From positions 496,001-560,000 of the forward strand of contig CAVWMN010000003.1 of NCBI GenBank assembly GCA_963756115.1: a stretch of 64,000 bases of DNA, in the 5' to 3' direction. The DNA is from JTS-RE37 sp963756115. GTDB taxonomy: Bacteria; Bacteroidota; Bacteroidia; Flavobacteriales; Flavobacteriaceae. Position 1 is the first letter of the stretch. Each line of letters starts with the position of its first letter. The notes beneath the pieces are model-generated. The model was not told the origin of the DNA. It was given only the letters and a program-made list of their open reading frames with translations, and did not search any database. This document shows, one piece after another, positions 1 to 8,510 of this stretch. The translations under genes and the position numbers were made by a program.

Positions 1-370
1 GCCGGTTTTGACCTTCAATCTTTTCAGCCCGATGGGCAGCATTTTCGTAAGAGTCGTTCATAAAAACCCAATCCAGCTGGTGACCGATAGCGGCGGTCAG
101 CGATTTGCGGTGTTCTTTCTTCAATATCGAACATGAAATGACACATCCCTTCCGGGTGGCATGCTCTAAAATCAATTCCTTAATGGAAATCAGCCATTTT
201 TCCAGCTCCGCATCCTGGGGTAGCTTACCTGCGGGCAGATCTTTGGAAGCAGGCAACTGATCCGCATCAAAGAAGGGAACTTCCATTCTTTGGGCCACTT
301 TTTGAGCCACGGCGCTCTTTCCCGTGCCGCAGACCCCAACCAGAATGACTAAATGATTACGATTTTCCAT
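1..370 (-). CDS. Gluconokinase-like P-loop kinase, C-terminus outside window
   Basis: About 123 N-terminal residues are visible, starting at the ATG complementary to 368-370; the frame is still open at position 1. A Walker A loop GVCGTGKS lies at residues 13-20. It is followed by FFDADQLPASKDLPAGKLP and later CSILKKEHRKSL, which match the GntK-type layout of P-loop, substrate acid, and CSALKxxYRD-like segment. The family phosphorylates D-gluconate to 6-phosphogluconate in the cytoplasm. It is transcribed away from the isomerase-like gene at 467, across an intergenic region carrying two TGGT..ACCA palindromes, which suggests joint control by a GntR-type repressor. The exact substrate is inferred; another small sugar-acid kinase is possible. 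Confidence 0.75.
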   Translation of the reverse strand, partial: MENRNHLVILVGVCGTGKSAVAQKVAQRMEVPFFDADQLPASKDLPAGKLPQDAELEKWLISIKELILEHATRKGCVISCSILKKEHRKSLTAAIGHQLDWVFMNDSYENAAHRAEKIEGQNR

Positions 371-383
371 ACTATATTTAAAT

Positions 384-406
384 TGGTTAACCAGTTTGGT
401 TTACCA
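384..406. promoter_or_regulatory. Tandem GntR-type operator palindromes
   Basis: TGGTTAACCA (384-393) and TGGTTTACCA (397-406) are two palindromes 13 bp apart centre to centre. TGGTnnACCA-like sites are typical of FadR-subfamily GntR repressors. They sit between divergent genes and overlap both candidate promoters: TATATTTG at 415-422 on the + strand and TATTTTTG at 405-412 on the - strand. Repression of both directions is inferred; no GntR gene is in the window. Confidence 0.6.
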
Positions 407-414
407 AAAATAAG

Positions 415-422
415 TATATTTG
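415..422 (+). promoter_or_regulatory. TAnnTTTG -7 box for the 467 gene
   Basis: TATATTTG matches the Bacteroidota -7 consensus exactly and lies 44 bp before the ATG at 467. The two palindromes at 384-406 occupy the -15 to -35 zone. Confidence 0.55.
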
Positions 423-466
423 CGTAACAACCAAAAATTTAACACAAAAAAATAGAAATCAATTCA

Positions 467-1435
467 ATGAAAAGCATGGCCGGGAACATTTCAAGAAGGC
501 AATTTGTAAAAACAGCTTCCGGCGCCCTGGGAGCAATCCCCATACTGGGTTATGGAAACATGGTAAGCATCCCCCGGGACTTCTCCCCAGATACTATATC
601 CGTCCACCTTTTTTCGAAACATCTGCAATTCCTCAATTACAGGGATATGGCTGAGGCGGCGGCCGAAATGGGTTTTGACGGGCTCGACCTGACCGTCAGG
701 CCTGAAGGTCATGTTTTACCGGAAAGGGTAGCCGAAGATTTACCGAAAGCGGCGGAATCGATGCAAAAATTCGGTTTAAAACCCGCTTTGATGACAACAA
801 ATGTTACGGATGCGACCGATCCGGAAAGCAGGACTTTATTGCAAACTGCCAGCTCGTTAGGGTTCAGCCACTATCGTACCGGTTGGTTAACGTATCCTGA
901 AGAAAAAACAATCCCGGATAGCATCGCAGGCTACGCCCGTGAATTTAAGGAACTGGCAACCCTGAATCAGGAAATGGGGCTGCACGGGGGTTACCAAAAC
1001 CATGCAGGCAACCATGTAGGTGCCCCTATTTGGGATATCCCCCAGCTATTAAAAGACAGCGATCCCCGGTGGATGGGCTGCCAATACGATATCCGGCATG
1101 CTACCGTAGAAGGCGGGAGTAGTTGGGAGCTCGGATTGCGGTTGATCAAAGATTACATCAATACCCTTGTCATCAAGGATTTTAAATGGGGACAGGTAGC
1201 CGGGAAATGGAAGCCGGTCAACGTGCCCCTGGGTGAAGGCATGGTAAATTTTCCAGCCTATTTTTCGCTGCTGAAAAAATACGGGATAAACGTACCGATA
1301 TCCCTGCACTATGAATACGAATTAGGCGGGGCAGAGCATGGCGCGACCAAAATAACCATGGAACAAAAGGAAATTTTCAGCCAAATGAAAAAGGACCTGG
1401 CCTTTTTAAGGACTGCATGGGCTAAGGCCGAATAA
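467..1435 (+). CDS. Tat-exported sugar phosphate isomerase/epimerase-like TIM-barrel protein
   Basis: 322 aa. The N-terminus has a twin-arginine signal (SRRQFVKTASGALG, residues 9-22) with a hydrophobic stretch, so periplasmic export is likely. The rest fits the AP-endonuclease-2/xylose-isomerase-like TIM-barrel superfamily: an early FDGLDLTV strand, a QNHAG segment, a CQYDIRHA segment and a late HYEYE segment that would supply metal-binding acids and histidines. Such proteins isomerise or epimerise sugars or sugar acids; the substrate cannot be read here. It is followed after 18 bp by an RraA-family gene, so the two are probably co-transcribed from the promoter at 415. Confidence 0.8.
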   Translation: MKSMAGNISRRQFVKTASGALGAIPILGYGNMVSIPRDFSPDTISVHLFSKHLQFLNYRDMAEAAAEMGFDGLDLTVRPEGHVLPERVAEDLPKAAESMQKFGLKPALMTTNVTDATDPESRTLLQTASSLGFSHYRTGWLTYPEEKTIPDSIAGYAREFKELATLNQEMGLHGGYQNHAGNHVGAPIWDIPQLLKDSDPRWMGCQYDIRHATVEGGSSWELGLRLIKDYINTLVIKDFKWGQVAGKWKPVNVPLGEGMVNFPAYFSLLKKYGINVPISLHYEYELGGAEHGATKITMEQKEIFSQMKKDLAFLRTAWAKAE

Positions 1436-1453
1436 GAATTCAAATCATCCATT

Positions 1454-2176
1454 ATGCCTCCACTATCAGATGCAACACGTAAAAAATTAAAATCAGTCAG
1501 TACGGCCACAGTGGCAACCTGCCTCTTTAAAAAAGGATTGAAGAACCAATTTATTCAAGGCGTAAAACCACTTCAAAAAGGCAGGCCTAATATGGTCGGG
1601 GAGGCTTATACTTTGCGATACATCCCGGCACGGGAAGATTTGAATCCGATTACGGTCTTCCGGGATCCGAAGCATCCGCAACGGATGGCAGTAGAGCAAT
1701 GTCCGGAAGGTCAGGTCATGGTCATTGATAGCAGAAAAGATGCCCGCGCCGCTTCCGCCGGATCAATTTTAATTACCAGGCTGATGGTCCGCGGTGCAGC
1801 CGGAATTGTAACCGATGGTGGATTCAGGGATTCCGCTGAAATTGCAGCGCTTGACTTTTCTTCCTACCACAACACGCCCTCGGCGCCTACCAACCTTACC
1901 CTGCACCAGGCCATTGATATCAATGTGCCCATAGGGTGCGGGGACGTGGCCGTTTTTCCAGGGGATGTTATCCTGGGGGATGACGATGGGGTGATGGTCA
2001 TTCCCGCCCATCTGGCAGATGAAGTCGCAGCGGAATGTACCGAAATGACGCTGTTTGAGAATTTTGTCATGGAAAAGGTACAGGAAGGCAGATCTGTTGT
2101 AGGCCTGTATCCCCTGACGGATGAAAAAATTGAAAAGGAATTTATGGCGTGGCGAAAAGACAGGGAGGGTTATTGA
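1454..2176 (+). CDS. RraA-family protein (HMG aldolase / demethylmenaquinone-methyltransferase-like fold)
   Basis: 240 aa without a signal peptide. The family signature is clear: a glycine-rich segment (SAGSILITRLMVRGAAG, about 101-117) leading into DGGFRD (121-126) with an acid three residues later, the layout that binds divalent metal and oxaloacetate-type substrates in 4-hydroxy-4-methyl-2-oxoglutarate aldolases. The family also contains RNase E regulators, but next to a sugar isomerase-like gene and a gluconokinase-like gene a metabolic lyase or decarboxylase role is more likely. Its last 7 bases overlap the convergent response-regulator gene. Confidence 0.8.
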   Translation: MPPLSDATRKKLKSVSTATVATCLFKKGLKNQFIQGVKPLQKGRPNMVGEAYTLRYIPAREDLNPITVFRDPKHPQRMAVEQCPEGQVMVIDSRKDARAASAGSILITRLMVRGAAGIVTDGGFRDSAEIAALDFSSYHNTPSAPTNLTLHQAIDINVPIGCGDVAVFPGDVILGDDDGVMVIPAHLADEVAAECTEMTLFENFVMEKVQEGRSVVGLYPLTDEKIEKEFMAWRKDREGY

Positions 2177-2850
2177 TCCAAAAACTCCTTCCGGACTACC
2201 TCAAAATACCGGGCGCTTACCGGAATGGCAACATCCCTTATCACCAGATCCCTGCCTTTAAGCGCGTTTATCCAACTCCGGTTTACGATATAAGATCGGT
2301 GTACCCGCATGAAAATATCGGCCGGCAGCTTTTTTTCCAGGGCGGATAGCGACTGATTGCTCATAATCTTTCCTTTTGCGGTATGGTAAACAACATATTC
2401 GCTATCGCTCTGAATATAAAGAATATCCGCATATTTTATCTTATGCAGATCATAGCCCGATTTAACGGTTATTGAATCATCCTGAGTGTTCGTTTCCAGG
2501 GATTTTGCCTTGTTCACTGCAACCAGGAAACGTTCGAAAGTGATTGGTTTCAGCAGGTAGTCCAATGCGTTCAGTTCATAGCCCTCCAGGGCATATTCCG
2601 AATAGGCTGTAGTAAAAATAACCCGGGTGGTTTCCGGGATCATTCTGGCAAAATCCGTTCCTTTGATTTCCGGCATTTGTATATCCAAAAACAACAGGTC
2701 CACCGCTCTTTCCCGCATGTGGCCCATTGCTTCTGCCGGACTTTCCACAGAACTGACCAGTTCTAAAAAATCCAACTTGCCAATGTATGTTTCAAGCAGG
2801 GTCCGTGCCAGTTCCTCATCATCGACTACCAGACATTTAATCGTTTGCAT
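2170..2850 (-). CDS. LytTR-family response regulator
   Basis: 226 aa. Receiver domain at residues 3-115 with acidic pocket D10/D11, phospho-acceptor D56 (LFLDIQMP) and the conserved lysine in YLLKP. A LytTR DNA-binding domain fills about 125-226 (KIKYADILYIQSDSEYVVYHT ... RVHRSYIVN). It overlaps the upstream histidine-kinase gene by 14 bp, so the two are a coupled pair. LytTR domains bind 9-bp direct repeats about 21 bp apart. Just such arrays occur at 3963-4013 and 8511-8561, in front of the two nearby envelope operons, which makes them its probable targets. Confidence 0.93.
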   Translation of the reverse strand: MQTIKCLVVDDEELARTLLETYIGKLDFLELVSSVESPAEAMGHMRERAVDLLFLDIQMPEIKGTDFARMIPETTRVIFTTAYSEYALEGYELNALDYLLKPITFERFLVAVNKAKSLETNTQDDSITVKSGYDLHKIKYADILYIQSDSEYVVYHTAKGKIMSNQSLSALEKKLPADIFMRVHRSYIVNRSWINALKGRDLVIRDVAIPVSARYFEVVRKEFLDQ

Positions 2851-3892
2851 GCAATGCTATGTTTAGTTGAACCTTAAAAGTAGTATCCTTTTCAATGATT
2901 GATAATTCGTGGCTCCCGGGATACAGAATGGCCAGTCTCCTTTTTACATTGTCGAGTCCGATCCCGCCCACGGCATCTTTCTGGATGGGAATTTTCGAAA
3001 AGCTGTTCTCAATTTCAAAAAGTACGCCCGATGAATCCGCCTCGATCCGTATCCGGATATAGGCATTGCTTATTTTTTCAATATTACTGTGCTTCAAGGC
3101 GTTTTCCATAAAGGGGATAAACAGCATGGGAGCCACTTTGACATTTTTGTCCTTTACAACAAAATTAACGGTAATAGGGTAGTTTTTGCTGCTTCTCAAG
3201 GTGAACAGCTTAATATAATTCTCGATATAGGCAACCTCCTTCTCCAGGGGAACCAGTTCCTGCTCACAATCATATAATACGTACCGAAGCATATCCGAAA
3301 GGTAACTTATACCTTGTTGGGTCTTGCCCGAATCGATGACCGAAAGGGCATAGATGTTGTTCAGCGAATTAAACAAAAAATGGGGGTTGATCTGCGATTT
3401 CAAAAGCTTCAGCTCTGTCTGTAAATTTTCATTCTTATTGCGGATTGTCTCCTCTTCCTTCTTCTGGGCAAACAAAAAAGTCTCTACAAACGTGGCCAGT
3501 ACATAGGCCATGCCCAGAACCAAAAAATGAATGAGGAATTGCGGGGGCATCATGGGCCGCCCGCCGGGTATCGGACCATCGGCATTTCCGTGTGGCGGAA
3601 TTTCCGGGAGGGGGGGCGGGCCCTCAATGGGGCCCATGAAATTATCGGAAATAACAAAGGAGGACAAAACAATAAGCGCAAGGGATACAACCGCAAAGAC
3701 CCCGTATTTTTTCTTAAAAAAAAGAACCGGGGCTGTATAGTAGATCAGTACGGCTATAACCACAATCTGCATCAGGTAGGACGGCCCGTTCTTCTGGAGA
3801 AAGCCCACGCCACCGGTTGTGATCAACATAGCCAGCAGCCAAACGGCAAGCCACAAAATGACGTGAAAAAGAAATCGTTTTGTACGGTTCAT
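2837..3892 (-). CDS. LytS-type membrane sensor histidine kinase
   Basis: 351 aa. Four predicted transmembrane segments (about 8-30, 39-58, 64-82, 118-140) are followed by a short coiled coil and the His_kinase (PF06580) motif QINPHFLFNSLNNI with phospho-acceptor H171. The C-terminus carries an HATPase domain (ENALKHS, then GGIGLDNVKRRL). The loop between the third and fourth segments (about 83-117) is strikingly rich in Pro and Gly (GPPPLPEIPP, GGRPMMPPQ) and is a candidate sensing loop. The response-regulator gene follows with a 14-bp overlap. The divergent EF-hand/CotH/YHYH operon starts 191 bp away. Confidence 0.92.
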   Translation of the reverse strand: MNRTKRFLFHVILWLAVWLLAMLITTGGVGFLQKNGPSYLMQIVVIAVLIYYTAPVLFFKKKYGVFAVVSLALIVLSSFVISDNFMGPIEGPPPLPEIPPHGNADGPIPGGRPMMPPQFLIHFLVLGMAYVLATFVETFLFAQKKEEETIRNKNENLQTELKLLKSQINPHFLFNSLNNIYALSVIDSGKTQQGISYLSDMLRYVLYDCEQELVPLEKEVAYIENYIKLFTLRSSKNYPITVNFVVKDKNVKVAPMLFIPFMENALKHSNIEKISNAYIRIRIEADSSGVLFEIENSFSKIPIQKDAVGGIGLDNVKRRLAILYPGSHELSIIEKDTTFKVQLNIALHAND

Positions 3893-3962
3893 GCTGCAAA
3901 TAAAGGGAAATATTTTTCATCCGAAGCCGAAATATACTTTGGTATACCCCATCAAAACCAAT

Positions 3963-4050
3963 GTTCACAGGAATTATACCTCCATTGGCTGAAAAGCTGC
4001 CGGGGTTCACTGAAAGGATCCATTTGCCATTCAACCATTGCACATCTTTG
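3963..4050 (+). promoter_or_regulatory. Three 21-bp-spaced direct repeats plus -7 box (probable LytTR sites, promoter A)
   Basis: GTTCACAGG (3963-3971), ATTGGCTGA (3984-3992) and GTTCACTGA (4005-4013) begin exactly 21 bp apart, two helical turns, which is the usual geometry of LytTR sites. A CATCTTTG -7-like box lies at 4043-4050, 34 bp before the EF-hand gene. The same array and offset recur at 8511-8598. The array also lies upstream of the divergent sensor kinase, so autoregulation is possible. Confidence 0.7.
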
Positions 4051-4083
4051 CAGTCTCATACTGGAACTTTTAAATAAAAAAAC

Positions 4084-4383
4084 ATGAAAGCAAAAGCATT
4101 TAAAACAAGTATCACAACAGCAGTTTTCGCCTTATTCTTTACCGGGTTAAGCTATGCCCAACCACCTCAAAATGGCAGGGGCAATCAGGAACCACCGTCC
4201 GTTGATGAAATTTTCAAACAGTTAGATAAGGACGAGGACGGAAAACTATCCAAGAAAGAAGTCAAAGGCCCCCTTAAGGACGACTTTACAAAAATCGATA
4301 CCAACGAAGATGGTTTCCTTTCTAAAGAGGAAGTAACAAAGGCACCGAAACCAAACCGTAAAGGTGGTCAAAGAAGCAACTAA
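4084..4383 (+). CDS. Small secreted EF-hand protein
   Basis: 99 aa with a Sec signal peptide ending near residue 26 (GLSYAQ). Two canonical 12-residue EF-hand loops are intact: D48-x-D50-x-D52-G...E59 and D72-x-N74-x-D76-G...E83, so two Ca2+ sites are expected in the periplasm or outside. A Pro/Asn/Gly-rich linker follows the signal and a basic tail closes the protein. It is first in the operon with the CotH-like and YHYH genes (49 bp to the next start), behind the putative LytTR promoter. Its role as a Ca2+-binding accessory or sensor is inferred. Confidence 0.85.
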   Translation: MKAKAFKTSITTAVFALFFTGLSYAQPPQNGRGNQEPPSVDEIFKQLDKDEDGKLSKKEVKGPLKDDFTKIDTNEDGFLSKEEVTKAPKPNRKGGQRSN

Positions 4384-4432
4384 GCAAACGCGCCGAACTT
4401 AAACAAGGAATTTAAAATCTTAAGACAGAACT

Positions 4433-5899
4433 ATGACGGAGCAATTTTTGAAAACCATGGCCCTATCGCTATTCATTACTTTTTTTATCGCCTGTACCCA
4501 GGACGATACCGTAACGGAGATAACGGGGGAAACCCCGGAAGAAGAGACAAGCGATGATACGGACACCGCCGCCGTTGACGATACGGATTTCGAAGCCACG
4601 GACTGGTCGGCTGAAACGCATGGCAATGATACTGACCCCAACTTTGAGGAGGTATTCGATGACAATGCCGTAAAGCGGGTGGATATCGTGATCAGTGAAG
4701 CGCGTTGGCAAAGTATGTTGGATGATATGACCCAGCTCTACGGCACATTTGGCGCATCAAGTGGCGGTCCCGGAGGCGGCCCCGGCGGTGCGCCAGGGGA
4801 TACGTTTGCCGAAGAAGAAGACCCGATTTTTGTTCCTGCAGAAGTATTTTATAATGGTAAGGAATGGTATCGGGTAGGAGTTCGATTCAAAGGAAACTCA
4901 AGCTTACAATCTACCTGGCAGGCCGGCAATATGAAATTATCGTTTAAACTGGACTTCGATGAATTTGAAGATGATTATCCACAAATTGACAACCAGCGTT
5001 TTTATGGGTTTAAAAAATTGAGCCTTAAGAACAATTTCAACGATAGATCTATGCTACGCGAAAAGGTCGCAGGAGATATTTTCAGAACGGCAGGTTTGGT
5101 AAGTTCGCATACGGCGTTTTACACGGTTTACATCGACCACGGGGATGGACCTACCTATTTTGGCCTGTATACCCTGGTTGAAGAAGTTGACGATACGGTA
5201 ATCGATACGCAATTTGCCGATAATGACGGCAATCTGTACAAGCCCGATGGCGATGGTGCAAGTTTTGCGGAAGGCACTTTTACCGAAGATGTCTTTGTAA
5301 AGAAGACCAACGAAGATGAAGCCGATTGGTCGGATATCCAGCGTCTTTTTACCGCGCTCCATGATGAAACAAGAACGACCGATGCCGCGACCTGGAGAAT
5401 GAACCTGGAAACGGTTCTGGATACCGATGTCTTTCTGCACTATCTGGCGGTTAACACGGTAATACAAAACTGGGACACCTATGGAAGAATGACACATAAC
5501 TATTATCTGTATAACAACCTTGATACCGGTAAACTAAACTGGATTCCCTGGGACAATAATGAAGCACTTGAAGAGGGCAATATGGGAGGCTCGCCGGCAC
5601 TCGATTTTTCAGATGTGACGGACACACAATGGCCTTTGATAGGGTATCTCTACCAGGATCCAGTTTACAAAGCGCAATATGATGCGTATGTACAAGATGT
5701 GGTCGATAATGCATTCGATGTAAGTACAGTTCAAGCCACGTATAGCGCATATGCAAGTTTAGTAGCATCCTATGCGACATCCGAATTACCCGGTTATACT
5801 TTTTTAAATAGCAGTTCAGATTTTCAGGCGGCCGTAAGCGAATTGAATACACACGTCTCGCAACGGACAACAGCAGCAGCTGACTATTTGTCAAATTAA
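4433..5899 (+). CDS. CotH kinase-family lipoprotein
   Basis: 488 aa. Lipoprotein signal with a lipobox ending at C21 (FFIAC), then an acidic Thr/Glu/Asp-rich linker. The CotH-like region shows RFKGNSS, the NNFNDRSMLREKVAGDIF helix, QNWDTYGRMTHNYYLYNN and WIPWDNNEAL, the conserved order of this atypical protein-kinase-like family. A Gly/Pro-rich insertion (GGPGGGPGGAPGD) lies near residue 105-120. CotH proteins of Bacillus and Rhizopus phosphorylate partner proteins; Bacteroidota members are mostly uncharacterised. The product is probably anchored in the envelope and may phosphorylate or bind the neighbouring secreted proteins. It lies between the EF-hand and YHYH genes in one operon. Confidence 0.88.
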   Translation: MTEQFLKTMALSLFITFFIACTQDDTVTEITGETPEEETSDDTDTAAVDDTDFEATDWSAETHGNDTDPNFEEVFDDNAVKRVDIVISEARWQSMLDDMTQLYGTFGASSGGPGGGPGGAPGDTFAEEEDPIFVPAEVFYNGKEWYRVGVRFKGNSSLQSTWQAGNMKLSFKLDFDEFEDDYPQIDNQRFYGFKKLSLKNNFNDRSMLREKVAGDIFRTAGLVSSHTAFYTVYIDHGDGPTYFGLYTLVEEVDDTVIDTQFADNDGNLYKPDGDGASFAEGTFTEDVFVKKTNEDEADWSDIQRLFTALHDETRTTDAATWRMNLETVLDTDVFLHYLAVNTVIQNWDTYGRMTHNYYLYNNLDTGKLNWIPWDNNEALEEGNMGGSPALDFSDVTDTQWPLIGYLYQDPVYKAQYDAYVQDVVDNAFDVSTVQATYSAYASLVASYATSELPGYTFLNSSSDFQAAVSELNTHVSQRTTAAADYLSN

Positions 5900-5940
5900 G
5901 GATTTTCAAATCCGTTATTATTCATTTTAAAAACAAAATC

Positions 5941-6939
5941 ATGAAAAATATAGTACCGCTTTTTTACGTTTGCTCATTTCTTTTCATTTCATGCAACAGC
6001 TGCAGTTCGGACGACACAACAGATGCTGTCGTTGAAGATGAAGTATCTGATGAACTTGTGGTGAATGTAGAAGCTTCCTACTTTACATCAAACGATGTAA
6101 CCATTACCACGGTGCCTTGTACCTTATCGGATGGCACCGAAACGGATTGCTATCAAATCGTTACAAACAGCACGCCGTCCGATCATGAAATGGGGCCATG
6201 GTGTCCGGACAATATTGCAGATGATGCTCTGGCTGGTGGTATTTGGCTGGAAGGCGGAGAGGTCTATGATGTAGATGGTGCCTTTGTTGAAAATATGGCA
6301 ACCTTTTACAACGATACCAATTGGCTTATGTATGATGCAAACGGAGATATTTATATCACCGATACTGAGGACGATTGCATTAACGCGGCCAATCCGAATG
6401 TAGGCGACGAATACGAAAACTTCTGTGTGGAATGCCTCCCCTCCTATATTACGGATCTGACCCAAACGTGGACGATACCCATAACCCCTGTTCTCCAGGG
6501 CAACCCCGTTTTGTTTACCACGGCCGGGGGACCCGGAGGACCCCCGGGACAAGGCAATTCGGCTCCCTCCACCCGGGGTGTCGCATTAAACGGCATTGAA
6601 TTTTCCGCTCCTGCACCTGTAGATAATATCCTGGGGGCATATACCCTCGCCCCCTTTGATGATGCCGGCGGTCATATTAACGTACACCAGGGGTATCACT
6701 ATCATGCAGCCACAGGTTTCAGCACAAAAGTAGCACAGGAAGACGGGCATGCAGCTTTGATAGGCTACGCATTGGATGGAAACGGAATTTATGAATTATT
6801 GGATGCAGACGGAAGTTCTCCCACTGACCTGGATGAACTGCGGGGCCACACCGATGTTACACGCGGTTACCATTACCACGTAGATGAGGCAGGTAACAAT
6901 AATTTTATCAATGGCCTGAAAGGTGCCTACGCCAACTAA
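5941..6939 (+). CDS. YHYH-domain lipoprotein (first copy)
   Basis: 332 aa, lipobox near C18 (FLFISC). The C-terminal half has the YHYH domain signature twice: GYHYH at about 251-255 and again at about 309-313. Between them lies GHAALIGYALDGNGIY, ahead of the usual LDELRGH segment. A Gly/Pro-rich loop (GGPGGPPGQG) near 196-206 resembles the one in the CotH-like neighbour. The histidine clusters suggest metal binding; family function is not established. It starts 41 bp after the CotH-like gene and ends 11 bp before the next gene. A second YHYH protein is at 8645. Confidence 0.85.
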   Translation: MKNIVPLFYVCSFLFISCNSCSSDDTTDAVVEDEVSDELVVNVEASYFTSNDVTITTVPCTLSDGTETDCYQIVTNSTPSDHEMGPWCPDNIADDALAGGIWLEGGEVYDVDGAFVENMATFYNDTNWLMYDANGDIYITDTEDDCINAANPNVGDEYENFCVECLPSYITDLTQTWTIPITPVLQGNPVLFTTAGGPGGPPGQGNSAPSTRGVALNGIEFSAPAPVDNILGAYTLAPFDDAGGHINVHQGYHYHAATGFSTKVAQEDGHAALIGYALDGNGIYELLDADGSSPTDLDELRGHTDVTRGYHYHVDEAGNNNFINGLKGAYAN

Positions 6940-6950
6940 AACATAAAAAA

Positions 6951-7584
6951 ATGAAAAAGTATATTTTATTATTTGTTGCCGTATTGTTTTCAATGGCAGG
7001 TTTTGCCCACAATCCCGATGTTTCTACCATCATGCTGGTTGAAAAGGAGAATAACTCCTGGGTGGTGCAGATCAGTGCATCATTGACCGCTTTTCAGCAA
7101 GAAATACGGACCCATTTTAGCTGAAACTCCTTATAAAACCCCCGGCGAGTTTCAACAGATGGTGTTGGAGCATTTCAGTAACAATCTGCATATTCGTTTT
7201 AATGATGGCGGTAATAGTAAACTTGTTAAAGGGATTGTAAAACTGGGACATGAAACCAGTGTGGTTTTCGAAGTGGATGGTATTCCGCTGGATATAAATT
7301 CGGTTCGGGTTGAAAACAATGCCTTTAAAACTATCTCCAGAAGCCAAAGTGCCCTGTTAATTTTAAAGGAAGGTTTTAGCAAAGAACATTTCGTTTTAAA
7401 TAATGTCAACAACCATACGCTGGCATTGCAGGTGCAGGGTAATAAGTTTGTAGAGGCCGGGCAGAGCAGGGCAAGTTTCTTTTCGCCTTATTCAGGACTC
7501 TTGTTTATTGGTCTTTTGGGAGTCAGTTATTTACTCTATTCTGTCTTTTGGAACAAAAAAATGGGCCTAAAAACCAAACATTAA
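6951..7584 (+). pseudogene. HupE/UreJ-like or related membrane protein gene, split by one frameshift
   Basis: A first frame starts at 6951 with a signal peptide (MKKYILLFVAVLFSMAGFAH) and stops at 7124 after 57 residues. A second frame, readable from about 7102 (KYGPILAETPYKTPGEF), runs to 7584 and ends in a membrane segment (YSGLLFIGLLGVSYLLYSV) and a basic tail. The two joined give about 210 aa of continuous-looking protein, so a one-base indel near 7098-7108 broke it. The N-terminal pattern HNPDVSTIMLVE...ISASLTAFQ resembles the exported N-terminal part of HupE-like proteins as I remember them; this is a weak assignment. It is last in the EF-hand/CotH/YHYH operon, before a terminator at 7647. 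Confidence 0.6.
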
Positions 7585-7646
7585 CCTGCATGTAAGATCA
7601 AAAGGCAATTAAAAGATCCTACTAAAATTTGTTGGTTAGTTGACCT

Positions 7647-7680
7647 AAAGCTTCGTAAACCTTTACGGAGCTTTTATTTT
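7647..7680 (+). terminator. Intrinsic terminator after the CotH/YHYH operon
   Basis: A 13-bp stem (7647-7659 with 7662-7674, one G-T pair) with a two-base loop is followed by TATTTT. It closes the operon that starts at 4084 and separates it from the DUF6090 gene. Confidence 0.8.
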
Positions 7681-7719
7681 CAAAAAATGGATTTTAAACC
7701 GGGCATTAAAATATCGAAC

Positions 7720-8472
7720 ATGAAGGTTTTCAGAAAAATAAGAAGAAATTTGGTGGCTTCAGGAAAAATAAAAAATTACCTGATCTACGCTCTTGGGGAA
7801 ATCCTGTTGATCGTTTTGGGGATCCTGATTGCCTGGAAGATCAATGATTTTAACGATACAAGAAAAAACAAGATAGTCCAGGCAAAAATATATGAGAGCT
7901 TATATGAGGAGTTGCATACAAACCTGAATGTCCTGGACAGTGCCATTGTCCGATATAATAACCATGTACTTTACCTCCGTAGTTCCCTTAAGTATGCAGG
8001 CCTTCCTCCAATGGCATTAACGCAGGAAGCCAAAGACCTGATTGTGCAGATAAAATTCAGGAATTCAAATTTGAGGAATGATGCATTGAGTTCAATTAAT
8101 AATTCGAACAAATTTCAATTTCTTGAAAACGACTCCCTTACCGAATTACTATCGGAGTATCCTATTGAATTAAACACGTATAAGATCCAGGAAATAAAGA
8201 TCCGGAATATTATAGATAACCGCTTGAAACCAGTTATAGAAAAACACATTTCATTGATCGATATACTTCCGGAAGAGAACAATAATTATAATCGGATTCC
8301 CATTTTCGGGCAGGATTCAAATTATACAGATTTATTGAATAGCAGGGAATATCAAAATAGTGTAATTGACCAAATATTACAAACCCGTATCCAATTGACC
8401 ATTGGGAGGAAGCTTCGAAAAAAAACAGAGATCCTTGCTATAAAATTAAAGCAGGAATTAAAAGGTAGCTAA
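7720..8472 (+). CDS. DUF6090-family membrane protein
   Basis: 250 aa if started at the ATG at 7720 (MKVFRKIRRNLVASGKIKNY). An earlier in-frame ATG at 7687 would add 11 residues, but family members normally begin just before FRKIR. One membrane segment (YLIYALGEILLIVLGILIAW, about 23-42) carries the conserved GEIxLxxxGILIA pattern. The remaining 200 residues are soluble, charged and partly coiled-coil, probably periplasmic. The family is common in Flavobacteriia and has no known function. It lies alone between a terminator and the second putative LytTR promoter. Confidence 0.75.
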   Translation: MKVFRKIRRNLVASGKIKNYLIYALGEILLIVLGILIAWKINDFNDTRKNKIVQAKIYESLYEELHTNLNVLDSAIVRYNNHVLYLRSSLKYAGLPPMALTQEAKDLIVQIKFRNSNLRNDALSSINNSNKFQFLENDSLTELLSEYPIELNTYKIQEIKIRNIIDNRLKPVIEKHISLIDILPEENNNYNRIPIFGQDSNYTDLLNSREYQNSVIDQILQTRIQLTIGRKLRKKTEILAIKLKQELKGS

Positions 8473-8510
8473 AACCTTCAGCAAGTAATTTTTCATTGAA
8501 GTTAAAAAGT

